Shown piece by piece: positions 21,601 to 33,876 of a stretch of 64,000 nt of DNA. Source of the DNA: Cryphonectria parasitica EP155 (Eukaryota; Ascomycota; Sordariomycetes; Diaporthales; Cryphonectriaceae). Position numbers and translations under genes: made by a program. The DNA is taken from the NCBI RefSeq assembly GCF_011745365.1, contig NW_024468910.1:5257172-5321171 (forward strand). The letters run 5' to 3'. The notes beneath the pieces are model-generated. The model saw nothing but the letters and a program-made list of their open reading frames with translations, made no database searches and had not been told where the DNA came from. The first letter of the stretch is position 1. Each line of letters opens with the position of its first letter.

Positions 21601-22782
21601 TCAGACCATCAGGTTCTGGGAAACAAAAGCAGGTATCTCCTGCTGCATGAAGGCCACCACGTTCTCCACCTCCTCTGCCACGCCCAAGACGTTACTGTCC
21701 CACTGCCGTATGGCACTGGCGCCATTCATCTCGCCCTCGTCCTCAAACGCGATGCGCCCATCGAGCTGGTCGATCTTGCCCCTCAACCGCCCCTGCTCGA
21801 TCATCTTAGCTGTAGTCACCTCGGCCTTGTCCGCGTCTAGGCCCAGCAGCACCCCAAGCGCCTCGAGGTCGATGTTGACGTAGAGCCGCGAGACCGCCAG
21901 CAGGTTGTGCTCCACCATGGCCCTGGCCAGCACGGTGGACCCGTCCGCCGTGGTGGCGAGCTGGTGCGCCTGCAGGCTCTGCGCGAACTTGTCCACCTCG
22001 GCAGGGTCGATCAGGCGGTCGAGGAACATCTTCTCCAGGATGCCAAACTCCTCCAGGCCGGCAGCCCGCTCGTCCTTGTACAGCCGTCCCAGAGCCCTAC
22101 TCCGCGACGGACCTGCAGGGGCGAGGATAGCGCACTTGATGGCCTCGCCCAGGGTGCGCAGCCGATCGTCCTCGGCAACGGCTGGGAGGAAGCTGATCTC
22201 GTGGTAGGCCTGGCTGGCGGACAGGAACTGGCGCTTCGAGTCGTTGATGCGGGCGGCGGAGAGGCGGAAGTGGAGCTGGGTCTCGGGATCGGCGACCTTG
22301 TGGATGATAGCCTTGAGCTTGTTCAGATACGTCTCGGCGAGGGTCGGGTCGTCCTCCTCTAGATACAGCCGCACAATACGGATCCAGATCTGGCACTTGT
22401 TCTCTGTGGACACCCGCCTCTGAGAGGATTCGAGGGGGATCTCGGCCAGCACGCGGGCGGCGGCGCCATAGTCTTCGTTGGCCTCGTGGCCGTCGGCGAT
22501 GAGCTCCCGCAGCAGGGCTGCCTGCTCGAGATAGGAGGAAGAGGCCGTCGGCGAGGCTGTAAGGATGTCTATTGTATGAGCGCCCACTTCGACCCACAGA
22601 TTGTAGTCCTCGCGGCTGCGGAGGGCATTGATGAAGCTGGTGAGGAGGGGGCGCGTGACCACGATGCCTTTGGAGGAGTCCAAGATCTGGTCGGCTATGG
22701 TGTTGAATTCTTGGGCGGACGAGGCTTGCGAGAGGGCGTTCTGGAGGGCTTGGGTCTCGTCAGAGCCCTGTTGGGAGGCCAT
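21601..22782 (-). CDS. csn4: COP9 signalosome complex subunit 4
   Basis: An intronless 393-residue PCI-domain protein, subunit 4 of the COP9 signalosome. This nuclear complex removes Nedd8 from cullin-RING ubiquitin ligases and in filamentous fungi controls development and secondary metabolism. The N-terminal two thirds are helical-repeat sequence (SYLEQAALLRELIADG, NKCQIWIRIVRLYLEEDD). The PCI part carries the signature phrases FGILEKMFLDRLI, TVLARAMVEHNLLAVSRLY, KAEVTTAKMIEQGRLRGKID and the tail REI-less IRQWDSNVLGVAEEVENV. The length agrees with CSN4 orthologues (about 400). It ends close to the convergent hydrolase gene; its promoter lies in the gene desert to the right. Confidence 0.93.
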   Translation of the reverse strand: MASQQGSDETQALQNALSQASSAQEFNTIADQILDSSKGIVVTRPLLTSFINALRSREDYNLWVEVGAHTIDILTASPTASSSYLEQAALLRELIADGHEANEDYGAAARVLAEIPLESSQRRVSTENKCQIWIRIVRLYLEEDDPTLAETYLNKLKAIIHKVADPETQLHFRLSAARINDSKRQFLSASQAYHEISFLPAVAEDDRLRTLGEAIKCAILAPAGPSRSRALGRLYKDERAAGLEEFGILEKMFLDRLIDPAEVDKFAQSLQAHQLATTADGSTVLARAMVEHNLLAVSRLYVNIDLEALGVLLGLDADKAEVTTAKMIEQGRLRGKIDQLDGRIAFEDEGEMNGASAIRQWDSNVLGVAEEVENVVAFMQQEIPAFVSQNLMV

Positions 22783-25700
22783 CGCGTCGGTTGATGTGGT
22801 TGGTATGTGTGGAGGAGAAGGAGGAGGAGGGTTGGTGATGGTGTTGTAAAATTGAGGAGGTTTAACTGATCATCAATCGACAATGGAGAACGTCAGCGCC
22901 TTGGAGCTGCAGCGGGCTAGGGAACCCTGGAAGAGCTCTGGTGGGGTGCTTCAGTGGCAGGCAAGGGCCCTGTCAACTGGGGAATGCGGGGTTGCAAGGT
23001 TGTAGATCCTTCTGTAAGCTAGTTATTCGGGGCCCTGTGAACCTGGGCCGCAGGCAGGCGTGGCGTAACTAGTACAGTATAATAGTAGCGTGGGCCTTCC
23101 TACTACGTACAATACATACGGTACTGAAGTAATTGTGTCGATTTCGATCTGCAGTCGAGCATGCATTCAGCACGCAACTATGTAAGTGATCAAATCAACT
23201 TCAACCAACGTCTAAAATACAACCTCACTAGGCCTGATGGTATAGGAGCAGGTAGCATCGCGTAGTGCTCAGCACATCGGCTGAGAAAACTTCCCAGGAG
23301 AGGCGTGTTATTCACACTCAGAGGCAGTGTTCGCAGGGCCAGTCATTTGGCAAGATGCACAGCTCCTTTCCAGCTTACCGCCGCAATCTATAGAACTGAA
23401 AACCTCTTCACTGAGAAGAGATTCAGACAGTGCTCGGCCTGAACCGTCATTCTTTTCGGTCTCCATTATCCTCGACGGCTCGTCAAGTACTCATAGGTTT
23501 TGGGCTGGCAGCACCATTCTCTGTGTCTCCTTCATCACACTCTCAGGGTATTCATGCTGTGTAGTACAGAGTATTAGCTTTGTCGGGCGCTGCTCACCCT
23601 CTAGCAACTTCTGGCATTTCTCTTCTGAGTGGCGTTGATCATTCAATTTACCTCAAAATGTCCTTTATCACCGCAGCCAGCAGGTTCACCTGAAAGTGCA
23701 GAATCTTACGTGTGACATGATGGGTTGAATTGGCCGTGGGATTATGCCACCTCTCCTTTACCCCTACCTTCTCATGCCTCGCTCTGGTACCAAGCCAAAG
23801 TATCATGGAAACCTATGGTTCATGATCTGCTCGTCGATGATCACGGCTGTCCGCTTCTCCATGGCGTGCATGGCGCGGCGGATCGGGCAGGAAGGTCTTG
23901 ACAAGGGCAACCAAGATACGCAGGGTATTGGCTGATGATCGAACCGAGACCAAATGACACTTCAGCCAGTACGAAGAAAGTCTTTCCACAATCTGTCAGC
24001 TGTGGATGCCAATACATTTCACGGCCCCTCATCTCGACCCTGTAAAGGTTACAGTTCAAAACCCCCCCGCCGTGGGGACATTGGTACGTTCTCGGTGGGC
24101 CCATTCGTAGTCTGAGCTGGGCGGGGCTCAACCTTCCGTCATACGGTTCTTGGCCTTTATTGATTTAAACTTTCGATGGTCATCCTGCCATGTCCTGGAG
24201 AAGATCCTGGCCGGGGGGCGATTATCTAATTAGAAACGCATTGACGAGGCCGCCATGACAAAGCAGACGTAAGCTCTTGTTTGGCGCATAGTATTGATTG
24301 ATCAAGTTTCACGGATCCAATATTACTATCATGCTAACAGAAGAGGCTCTATAGGTCATGCTCAGGTGGTCGGTGAGGAGAGATCATGCGAGGAGATGTT
24401 CTAAGTAAAGAGGCGCTGAGGTAATATGACAGAGTAATAAGTAATTAGTCGTACTGAGGTATTTGTCAAATACACTTCTTGCAAACGTGTAGTGATAATG
24501 AGAGCGTTGCCAGAAGAGACAAATAAGATTTGAAACGTGCGACTTGTCAATACTTTAACCTGTCAGCTCGCAAGACACAGAGTGATGTATAGTGGCACAA
24601 GAACCTTTCTCATTTCCCGGTAATACATTGGTTAATATATTCGAGACTTCTAAGGAGATGTCTACCGTGCAATTACAACTTTCTATGAAGCCTAACTTGT
24701 AAGCCCTTGATACCGAGAACTGTCCGTAGCTACAAATTGTAGTATCTCCGTAAGCCAAATTGTGGACTCGTGGTTAATATTGGACGACTGATTAAAGTGA
24801 GTGAGTTCTGCCACTTCTTCGGTCTCAATTTGAAACAGGAACATGGAATGTCCCGAGTAGGGAGTAATTGATTACATTTTGGAAGTAGAGCAGTATATGC
24901 AGTCTTGAGTGGCTGATGCAAGTTCTTCCAGCAGGTCTCTGCTAGAATTGACAAGGTCTAGTGCATTGTACCACGTTTTACATGTATTTTCTGGCTGTGC
25001 TGTCTTCAACTTGGGACCGTGGTACTCAGATACAATTGTATCAGCCCGATGCTAGTGGCCTTGCTGAGATCCTGAGCACAGCAGAAATTGAACAGCTCAT
25101 GACAATGTGAATCAGAGAGAAATCTCGCCGAACTTGTGGATGAGTGTTATGCCGGCTGGTTTCAAGTGTTTGTCAGACATGACAATTAATTGAGCAGTCA
25201 TGCACGAGGACACGGATTGAAAAGGTATTGCTCAAAATTGTCCGTGACCTCATTTAACTTGCTCTTTGCAAACTAAGAAGGGTACTATCTAGGTCGTAAT
25301 TGTATGGTACTACGAAAACTAGGAGGACCCCTTGCCTCTCACACAAGGCACCCCCCGTGAGATCCTATTTTTAACATGTCTACTCGATTTGCCAATTTCC
25401 GTGCACGATCAAGCTCGCGAGGTTTTGTATTGAAGTGATAGCCACTTCCCGAGAAAACCTGCTGATGCAGTTCTTTGGATCGCAAGACAGGAGCAGTTTA
25501 GCCTAGGAGAAAGGGGCAAGGGGGGGGGGAGGGGCGTGGGTAGAAGATGCTCATCAACAATGCCATCCACACTTCATGTCCCGTATCTAATAATGAATCC
25601 TTTTTTGCGCACGATTCTGGATGGTCCTGGCCATTCTTGGATACCCGAATCATACTTGCGCTCCATGTGTTATAATGTACCATAGTAGAGACTCCGTCTC

Positions 25701-26950
25701 GACAGACCGCGCAATGATAGCAAGACATTATCGCTTCCCCTCCGGGCAGCCCTGCGTATAGTACCTGTACCAGTGGGTCCGGCTCCATTACTTATATCGG
25801 ATAGCTAGGCAGGCGTTCTGACGATGCCCCGTGACACCCATGAGCTCTTGATACTTGTACGGGCCGTGGGCTTGTTACGGGTGTGGAGGTTTCTTTCTGG
25901 AGTCTGGAAGATTTGTTGGCCAGGGGTAATGAGGGCCCGGGCGCAGTGTTCCAAGCGCAAGTCCGTTGGAGGGGCGCGCGGCCTGACGCGGATGATCAAA
26001 ATTGAAGGATGAAGAACAAATCGCAGGAGCAGCAACACAAATTGGGGGGCTTGCTCTGAAGGCGCATGGTTTCGTCTTTTGTCTTCTTTATTCTCTCTCT
26101 GTGTGTGGTTTTCCCTCTCTTTCCCCCTTGCCAAAGTGTGATTGTAACGCTGTTCGGGAGAAAACAGGTCCAGGCCGGGTAAAGCGTCCGTCAGGGTGTC
26201 GGCTCCGGACCTCGGTAGAGAGGTGAGAAATTAGTCTGATGTTCAAGGTGTCCCGGATGGAGGGGCCGAGCTCGATGGCACATTCTGTCCCTGCATACAA
26301 GAGCCCTTGGCCGGAGCCCACATGGGACGACAGGCCATTGGGGGAGCCCAATTCCTCCAACTACCGGTCTAGGGGCCCGAAGAAGGAACGTTTCGACCCC
26401 GAAAGCCAAAATAATAACCTCTCGGAGCAGATCGTCTCAGAAGAGGATGCTGAGGGCCTTGGCCCGTGACCCTGAAGCACCTGTCCCGATGTGCAGCGTG
26501 CCGACGGTCAAGTACCACGGTAGTATCGGGCCTCTCGCGAAGCATGTGCTGGTTTGGTGAGGTTCCATATTTGTTATTTTTATTTCTTTTGTGCTCGTGA
26601 AATGCGTGTTTGAAGGGAGCAAGGCAAGGAAGAATAGAAAGTAAGAAAAGAAAAGGTACCGATCCAAGTACATAATAGATCATGGACGCTATCGCAACCA
26701 ACTCCTGTCAGAGGCATTGCCTCACCATGCATATCATGATGCCGATAGCGAAAAGGCTAATGCCCTCCTGTCTCAGAAGTGTAGACTTATCCACATGTCG
26801 CGAGGTCAGTGCGACACCCTCGAATTATCGCGACCCCATCCATGCTCCCGTGCTGGCCCTAAGAGTCTAAGCACTTCAGGCAGACGTTGTCCAAAAACGA
26901 TCTAAGCTGTCACTTCTCGGGCAAATCTCATGGAGTCGCCGTGGAACGCG

Positions 26951-26988
26951 TCTCCCCCCTCCCCCCTCCCCCCTCCCCCACCTCCCCA
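26951..26988. repeat. (CTCCCCC)n short tandem repeat
   Basis: About five 7-nt units of C-rich sequence with the last unit imperfect. Confidence 0.85.
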
Positions 26989-27498
26989 CCATTGAGACCG
27001 ACTTGTCCATGGAACTCATGGGATAATTGAGATAACGAAAAGTGACGCGACAAGCCCAGACAGGCTTCATTCTAATCAGCATGGGTTGTTGAAAAGAAAA
27101 AGAAGAAATAACAAGAAAACGGCCCTGGCGAACCCATCGATACGAGGACTTGAAGACTTGATGAGAGGAAGCAAGCTGCATCGGAACAATTATGGGGCCG
27201 TAGGACCAGGGCTCATCGGCAGCGCACGCCGAATTGGGACGTCTGATCAGGGCTAAATAAACAAGAGGGTTTCCGAAAAAGTCTGATTGAAGAAAATCGA
27301 CCCACACAACATTTCTCTGCGCAACATGTTCAGACGATCGCTTAACTGTATTTTCTGTCTCCTGTCGATCATGGTCTGCTGACCTCAGAAGCTATCCAGC
27401 AAGAACTGAGTGAGGGGTTTTTTTGTATGAGAGCAAAAATAAAGGCCTGGACCAACACACATTCTAGAAGGATTTGGAAAAAGGATGATAACAAGCAC

Positions 27499-27499
<1 letters not shown>

Positions 27500-27531
<32 letters not shown>
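27500..27531. repeat. A32 homopolymer
   Basis: Thirty-two consecutive A followed directly by TTTTT. It may be a simple expansion or the tail of a retroposed copy; I could not identify a source or a target-site duplication. Confidence 0.95.
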
Positions 27532-27535
<4 letters not shown>

Positions 27536-28658
27536 TAATGAGAAGAAAGAAGATCGACTAGGTTACGTCGTATGGAAATTATTATGTGATATCCATGAAC
27601 ATGTGGCCATCATTCCATGCAGGTCAAGGGTCTGGTCAAGGTAGAGAACAGAGTGTGCAGATTTATATCTCAAGAATGTCAGGCCGAGACCAATCGATTG
27701 CGGTGGGATCGGCGTCTGAGCCGTTGAAGCTTGATTGCAGGCTCATCATCTCCCGCTCTAAGTGGCGCATCTGTGCATTAGCTTTCCGGGGGGGAGGCTG
27801 TCAGGCCGAGGTTGCCCGGGGACGGTACTCACGACATACCTGCATGTCTCTTTTCTTCGTACCATGATCTGTTTACCTGTTGGCTTTTGAAGAAGATAGC
27901 GACCCTTTCCTTCCTGAGAACTACTAGAGATTGTCGAGAGCACATACTGATAAGTCCCACAGGACCCTCCACAGCCCCTCACATATGTTTTTGCTGTCAG
28001 GTCCTCTTGACCTGGTATACAAAAGTATAGCCCACTTGTCCAAGACTTAATTAAATCTCTCCCTCGAACAACTTAGCTTGGCATCCATCCAGCCACACCG
28101 TTGAAGCAGAATTCCAAGGGTCCATCCGAAAGAAAGACAGACGAGGGGAAGAAGAAGGGGAAGGGGGGGGAAAAGAATTATCCTGGTGCCAATTTAGTCC
28201 ATTGGGCTTCTGTTGGAGCACAGGCAACGGGTACGCAGACTTGTAGTCCCCTACTCTGGGAGGCAGTCTCGCATGTGGGTGGGACCGTTACGTAGGGGGG
28301 GGGGGGGAGAGAAATACACGGCACCCGCTATAAGAAAGACCACTATAGTTCGCCCCGGCTCTCGGTACGCCAATGGTGGTCCTGCCACTCCTGTTGTAGG
28401 CACGGCGAGCCCCGAAAGTCCTACCGCCAAACCTGAATCCAAACCCCACTCACCAACTTTCTACCTCCCCAAGTACTTACTTAGCTTCACGACGCCTTGA
28501 CACGCGTTTGTGACGGATACTTCCAGAGCCGTGAACCAAATAGGCAATGCTATCCTTGCAACGAGTGTCATGGTTCAATCACAAGCCATGTCCCTTGCTC
28601 TGCTCTCGGTTTGTTTGTGTGACTAGAGATGGAGCCACGACGTACGTACATATCCTAT

Positions 28659-28661
<3 letters not shown>

Positions 28662-28692
<31 letters not shown>
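28662..28692. repeat. (AT)n microsatellite
   Basis: Thirty-one bases of alternating A and T, followed after one C by another short ATAT stretch. Confidence 0.95.
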
Positions 28693-28698
<6 letters not shown>

Positions 28699-30182
28699 TA
28701 CTACGTATATGCGCACAAGGGCACACACTTGCTCTTGAGAAGTCTATTTTTGCCTTGTGCTCGACTTCGGGTTGCATTGCTGTCGTACTTTTTCTTCTTG
28801 TATGGTTGACCACGTGCGCCTGGATGTAACTGGCTTGGACCTCACTACGTCTGAGCTGGGTTTCCAAAAGCCTGGATGCCGGGCCTGTCTCAAGCTCTGG
28901 ACCGTGTCTTCTGACTTAAGCTTCCGGCCTTCCATCCTGGCATTTGTTTCTCTGCACGGGTCTACCGAGTAATGTTTCAAATCCCATTCAACAGGGCCTT
29001 CACGACCCATGTTCAGAGGTCCACTAGCGCTGCCCTCCGACGTTGGACAAACTTGGTCGCTATCCCAGGGCATGCCAGGAAATTGTGTAAGTGCCGAGTA
29101 ATTTTACTACGACTCGGTCTGCCCTGTTCTCGTCGGTGATCGCTACTGGGATACCCAATTGACTCTATCCACCTTCATAGGCATTGCCTGTTAAAGCATC
29201 TGCGACTCACGCTCTCGTCTAAGCTTCAGGCTCTGACATGCTACCCTTCTCTTCCCTTCCTTCCATGCCCCCCTTCCTCTTCCCACCCCACATACCACCC
29301 TTCCACAGATCCGCTCGTGCCGTCCCCCATCGGCACCGTTCTTTTTTCTCTTCTTTTTATCTTAGTATGATGTACATTTCAGCTGAGGCACGCCGCATTC
29401 CTGTGGGTCGGTTGGCCCTCATAGTCTCGCCCACCGGGTTCAGGGTGGCTTCAATAACCAATCCGCCCAAATCGGTCACCCCGGCCTTTCCAACCCTTGG
29501 GAATGACACCAGCACACACTTTCATCACCTGTCACTTCTCACACGCGGCTTTGCACACTCGCAATTTTTTCTTCTTTTGACAGATCCACTCCTTTTTGGG
29601 GCAGTACCCTTTGTCGTCAGACTCTAGGCCGGGCTGGCGTGTAGTTACACAGTGAAAGGCAGTAGCAATAAGCCAACCCTCTCTATGTGTCTTGTCCCCA
29701 CGGCCTGCCTCGTCGACCTTCAGGCCCGTCGCTCCGCCAAGGTACAACGACATCAGGAGACATATACGGACGAGCCAGGGTGCATACCCAGGAAAACCCC
29801 CCCTTCTTTCTCCTTCATACCGTTTACAAGACCCACCAAGCCCTATTATAATCTGACACCACTTGTCGTAATGACACCCCGTCTCAGCAGAGCCCCGGCC
29901 TGATTTGCCGTCCCATGTCGACCCGATCTCCGCCTCATATATCTTGGGCATCTATACACTTCAACTCGACGATGGGGTACTTCTCGCTTGTATAATACGT
30001 ACGTGTATAATTCTGTCCGGCCTATTGCAGACAACTGGCATCTACCTTTCCTCTCCTCCCGCTCTATCTTCTACGTCCTTCTTTCTCCTCCTCCGTTACC
30101 TACTCCCCCCTCCACTTCTCTTCCCCATCGATACTCACACACAACACCCTCCGTTACCCGAGCGGGCTGCACCACCTTCATC

Positions 30183-30347
30183 ATGTGCAATGTCACAAAG
30201 AATTACTACATTTACGAGCATTGCAACGACCCCGGCTTGCACTTCACCCGTACATCCATGGACGGCGATAAGTCAAGAAAGTGTCCCCAGGGTCCTCATG
30301 AGAGATTCATCGTGCAACCGGGCAGATGCCCGTTGTGCCATCCATGA
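30183..30347 (+). CDS. Small Cys-rich conserved-looking protein, 54 residues
   Basis: An intronless frame starting MCNVTKNYYIYEHC and ending GRCPLCHP. Five cysteines (2, 14, 34, 49, 52) and four histidines (13, 20, 39, 53) lie in 54 residues. The C-terminal CPLC is a CxxC pair of the zinc-knuckle type. The overall layout (MC, aromatic stretch, HC, then KGPHERFIV-like, then CPLC) resembles a family of tiny fungal proteins of unknown role that I recall only in outline. The ATG is preceded by a long pyrimidine-rich leader and sits in a TTCATCATG context. There is no signal peptide or membrane segment. The function is unknown; metal binding is an inference. Confidence 0.55.
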   Translation: MCNVTKNYYIYEHCNDPGLHFTRTSMDGDKSRKCPQGPHERFIVQPGRCPLCHP

Positions 30348-31905
30348 GAACAATCATAAAAACCGACTACCACACCACACAAGTCTCGCAGCCTCCACTT
30401 TTTTCTCTCTCTTCTTTTAATCCAAAAGACCCTGCGGCAGACGGGAACACGCAACCACCGCATACGCTTCACGACTCATTCACACCCACGCCTAACTCGA
30501 CTGGGAGAGCACTGCGAGAGAGGACAAAGAAAGATATTGTCATGTCGAACGGGTCGAATTCACGGTTCATGGGGTCATCAAATTTCCTGGCTAAAAACAA
30601 CAACGTCATTCCACAAGACACTATACTCCGGGCTGTTCATTTACAAGGGGAGCACGTGATGCTCACATGTTCATTGAGGACCACCGTGGGAGACGACGTC
30701 ACACAGTCAGCACCGCCACTACCATCATCTGTTGGCGGAACGCAAACATTCGATAGCGAGCCAAAAAGTCTTGTGGCAATGACTCGTGCCCTTCTTTGAC
30801 ATTACTTCTTTCCTACGGACCACCTGATCTATCTGGTTACAAAATCTCAAGGCATTCCGGCCAGATTCTGCCCTTGTTTGCTTTTCTTTTGTGTATTGCG
30901 TGGAGTTTATGGGGCAGAAAAAAAAAAGGAACCTGGAACATGGATAAGCTAGACATTTCATCAAAATAATTATGTTGTTTTGCTCGTGGTGGCTTTATGA
31001 GTTCAGGGGGCGGATCCGAAAAAATAAATATCAAAAACAAAATGGCAGGCAAAAAGCTCAATAGAACGGGGACCAACTAACATCTGCGCCACGGCCAGCG
31101 AGGCGATAATTAAGACCACTGACTCGAGTGTTGTATTTGTTGGGCAAAAGGGGGGAAGGGGACGTGGTTTTTTGGTGGGTTTTTTTTTTTTGGTTTTTTT
31201 TTTGGGGGGTATAATTACCAGAGGGGGAGCAGACAGTTTTGGACACTAGACCAACATCATTCAAAGGGAGGTGTCATGCATGCCATGATGCTTCCGTCTC
31301 GATCCTAACATGACAATCTTCAGTGTTTATGATAATCCCGTCTGCATAACATAATGTAGGAGGATGGCCGCTACTGGTGATACGCGCTTCAGAAGAAGAC
31401 TAGGAAAGATCAGCTGGCCTTGCAGACTGCTGACTGAGGCCATTTTGGCAGTCACAAAAATAAAAGGAATAAAGAGGAATCCAAGTAAGTTTCGATTAAA
31501 TATCTGGAAGCGATTGAAAGACCTATTCGTGTAGACAGAAAGAACAAAGGCTGGTACACGTATACAGTCATGACTCTTTGCTAAAGTTTGGAGTTTCAAA
31601 GAGGCAAGGATACATGTATATATAAGTATTTATGGTGCAGGCTAAGGTACTTTCTCTGTTATGCCTGAGGACGAGGGTAACGATGACATCCTTCACTATG
31701 TTCCTGTATAAACAGTGCCCCTTTGCCACAATCCCAATGTAAAATAAACATATATCCAAAACGTTAGCAAAACTTTGAATTCGCCTAATTACAGACGCGT
31801 GGGTATACGAAACAAAATGAAATCTATTCTAATGACCGCTCTATACCAAATTCTAGCCGATTCTAAAAGACGGCTCTCTATGAAGTTGTTGTGGTGTTGC
31901 ATTTC
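30348..31905. other. Intergenic, small Cys-rich gene to DHA2 transporter 3' end
   Basis: No gene recognised in 1.56 kb. It contains T-rich and G-rich runs (about 31160-31210) and AT-rich DNA that probably includes the 3' UTR of the minus-strand transporter. Confidence 0.55.
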
Positions 31906-33876
31906 TTAGTGTGCCATGACTGGTCCGCCCACGTACTTCCCCTTGTCCTTCACTCCAAAAATGCTGGCCAAGATGCCCACGCCAGCGAGACCGACCACAC
32001 ACCACAGTCCTGTCTCGTACTGCCGAAGCTCAGTGTGGCCCTTGTTGATGTCGACAGCCTGGACCACAGCGCTGGACAGGGCAAGCCCGACGCCGCTGCC
32101 AATCTGGAAGGCAGTATTGATCATGCCTCCGCAGAGAGACTTGACATTGGCTGGCACAGATGCCAGCAGGACCACGGTGATGGTGCAGTAGACGATCGTG
32201 GTGCCAGCCACGCTCAAGACAGTGGTCGGAAAGACATGTCTCCAGAAGCTCACATCGCTCGGCTGCATCAGGGCCGAGGAGATGGGAGCAAGAGCGCAGA
32301 TGACCATGCCCGTGACGAGCATCCACTTGGCGTTGAACCATTCCAACGCCCGTGACATGCTCAGGCTACAGATGAAGCCCGTGGCACCCATCGGCAGGAA
32401 CCTCACTGCGGTCTCGCCGGCGCTGAGCCCGTTGACCTCCTGGCAGATCAGCGTCGTGTAGTAGATGGCTGTCTGATACCCACCGTACATGACAAAGCCG
32501 CCCACCCAGAGGGCAGCAAAGTTCTCGAGTTTCCACAGCGAGAGGGGCATGATGGGGTTGGGCACTTTCTTTTCGACCCAGGCGAACACCACAATCATGG
32601 CCACGCTGAGGAGGAGCAGCACGATGATGAAGGCCTTGCCCCACCCGTACTCCCCGCCGCTGGAGAGGACGTAGCTGAGGAGGACCAGGCCTCCGGTAGA
32701 CAGGCCTGCCCCGACGAAATCGAGCTTCGGACGGGTGTGGCCGTCCATCCGGTCCTTGGGCAAGCAATACCAGCCGAGCACACCGAGCGAACCGGTGACG
32801 ATCACGGCGACGTAAAAGATGTAGCGCCACCCGAGCGAGGAGGTCAAGAATCCACCAAACATCAAGCCCATACAGAAGCCCACAGCGCCGGCCGAGCCGA
32901 AGATTGTCAAGGCCAGCGTCTGTTCCCTGGCCACAAAATAATTGCTGATCAGCCCGACGGCGCTGGGGACGGTCATGGCGGCTCCGATGCCCTGCAGGGC
33001 CCTGAAGATGGCAATGGAGATGAAGGAGGGGGCGAGGCCGTTCGCGATCGTCCATACGCTCAGCTTGGCCATGCCGCAGCAGAAGATCAGCTTCCGTCCG
33101 TACCTGTCCGACAGCACGCCGGCCAGCAACAAGAACCCGCCAAACGTGAGGGTGTAGGCGGAGATGAGCCACTGAAGATCCGAACTGCTGACCCCAAAGT
33201 CCTTCTGGATGGCCGGCAGGGCGATATTAATACTGGTCATGAAGACATTGTCCATCAGCTGGGCACCGCATGTGCACAGCAGGACGAGGGCGCCACGCCA
33301 GGAAGCGATGACGCCGATGTCAGGGTAGGCATGGCCGACGCCTAACTCGTGCACCGCTTCGCTCTGAGGCGTCTGTGGTGAACTATGGGCAACTGGTGTG
33401 TACACGCCCATGTAGTCGGTGGCCTCCAACAGTCGAGTCCCTGGCGTCGAAGGTGATGGGGGCCGGGTGGAAGATGGCGTGGGCAGGTTGGAAGGGACTT
33501 CACGGATGGTGCTTGGGAGCCCTGGCTTTGCCGCACGAGGCCTCTGGATGACGGGCAGCTCGAAGACGCCGTCCTGCGACTCGCGTCGCTGGCGGAGGTG
33601 TCCTGCATCACCGCCAGCTCCGCTGATAGCGGACGCGCTCCTGGCCAGGCCCTCGAGTTCCTCTTCGTCAGCAACGGCCTGGGAGTTCCGCCGCGGGTCA
33701 TCTGAGAATCTCACACTGTGCTTGGACGCAGTGCTTCGTCGACGAAGAGGAAGGCCGGGCAGACCTAGTGGGGGTACAAGCCCAGGAGCTTCCTCGAGAG
33801 TGGACGTCAAACGTTGTAGAGGCGTGCCATCGCCATCTTGGGACGCACGAGCCTCGTAGTCGCTACTGTTGCCCAT
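31906..33876 (-). CDS. MFS transporter, DHA2 type, 14 transmembrane segments
   Basis: An intronless 656-residue major facilitator of the 14-TM drug:H+ antiporter (DHA2) type. About 190 hydrophilic N-terminal residues, rich in Ser, Pro, Arg and acidic residues, precede TM1, which starts near W193 (WRGALVLLCTCGAQLMDNVF). Motif A is present between TM2 and TM3 (GVLSDRYGRK), and a motif-C-like SAGAVGFCMG lies in TM5. I count 14 hydrophobic segments, the last being GLWCVVGLAGVGILASIFGV, and a short tail KDKGKYVGGPVMAH. The ATG at 33876 is the only start that gives the full frame and follows a purine-rich leader. Likely roles are export of toxins or metabolites at the plasma membrane or vacuole; the substrate is unknown. 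It stands alone among gene-poor DNA. Confidence 0.93.
   Translation of the reverse strand: MGNSSDYEARASQDGDGTPLQRLTSTLEEAPGLVPPLGLPGLPLRRRSTASKHSVRFSDDPRRNSQAVADEEELEGLARSASAISGAGGDAGHLRQRRESQDGVFELPVIQRPRAAKPGLPSTIREVPSNLPTPSSTRPPSPSTPGTRLLEATDYMGVYTPVAHSSPQTPQSEAVHELGVGHAYPDIGVIASWRGALVLLCTCGAQLMDNVFMTSINIALPAIQKDFGVSSSDLQWLISAYTLTFGGFLLLAGVLSDRYGRKLIFCCGMAKLSVWTIANGLAPSFISIAIFRALQGIGAAMTVPSAVGLISNYFVAREQTLALTIFGSAGAVGFCMGLMFGGFLTSSLGWRYIFYVAVIVTGSLGVLGWYCLPKDRMDGHTRPKLDFVGAGLSTGGLVLLSYVLSSGGEYGWGKAFIIVLLLLSVAMIVVFAWVEKKVPNPIMPLSLWKLENFAALWVGGFVMYGGYQTAIYYTTLICQEVNGLSAGETAVRFLPMGATGFICSLSMSRALEWFNAKWMLVTGMVICALAPISSALMQPSDVSFWRHVFPTTVLSVAGTTIVYCTITVVLLASVPANVKSLCGGMINTAFQIGSGVGLALSSAVVQAVDINKGHTELRQYETGLWCVVGLAGVGILASIFGVKDKGKYVGGPVMAH

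Larger units (their letters stand above)
22783..30182. other. Gene-poor region, 7.4 kb
   Basis: No recognisable protein gene between csn4 and the small Cys-rich gene. Open frames are short and low complexity on both strands. Contents that can be stated: the csn4 promoter, a 14-bp palindrome at 25029-25042 (GATACAATTGTATC), a CTCCCCC repeat at 26951-26988, an A32 tract at 27500-27531, a G13 run near 28294-28306 and an AT repeat at 28662-28692. No transposase or reverse transcriptase motif was seen. Confidence 0.6.
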
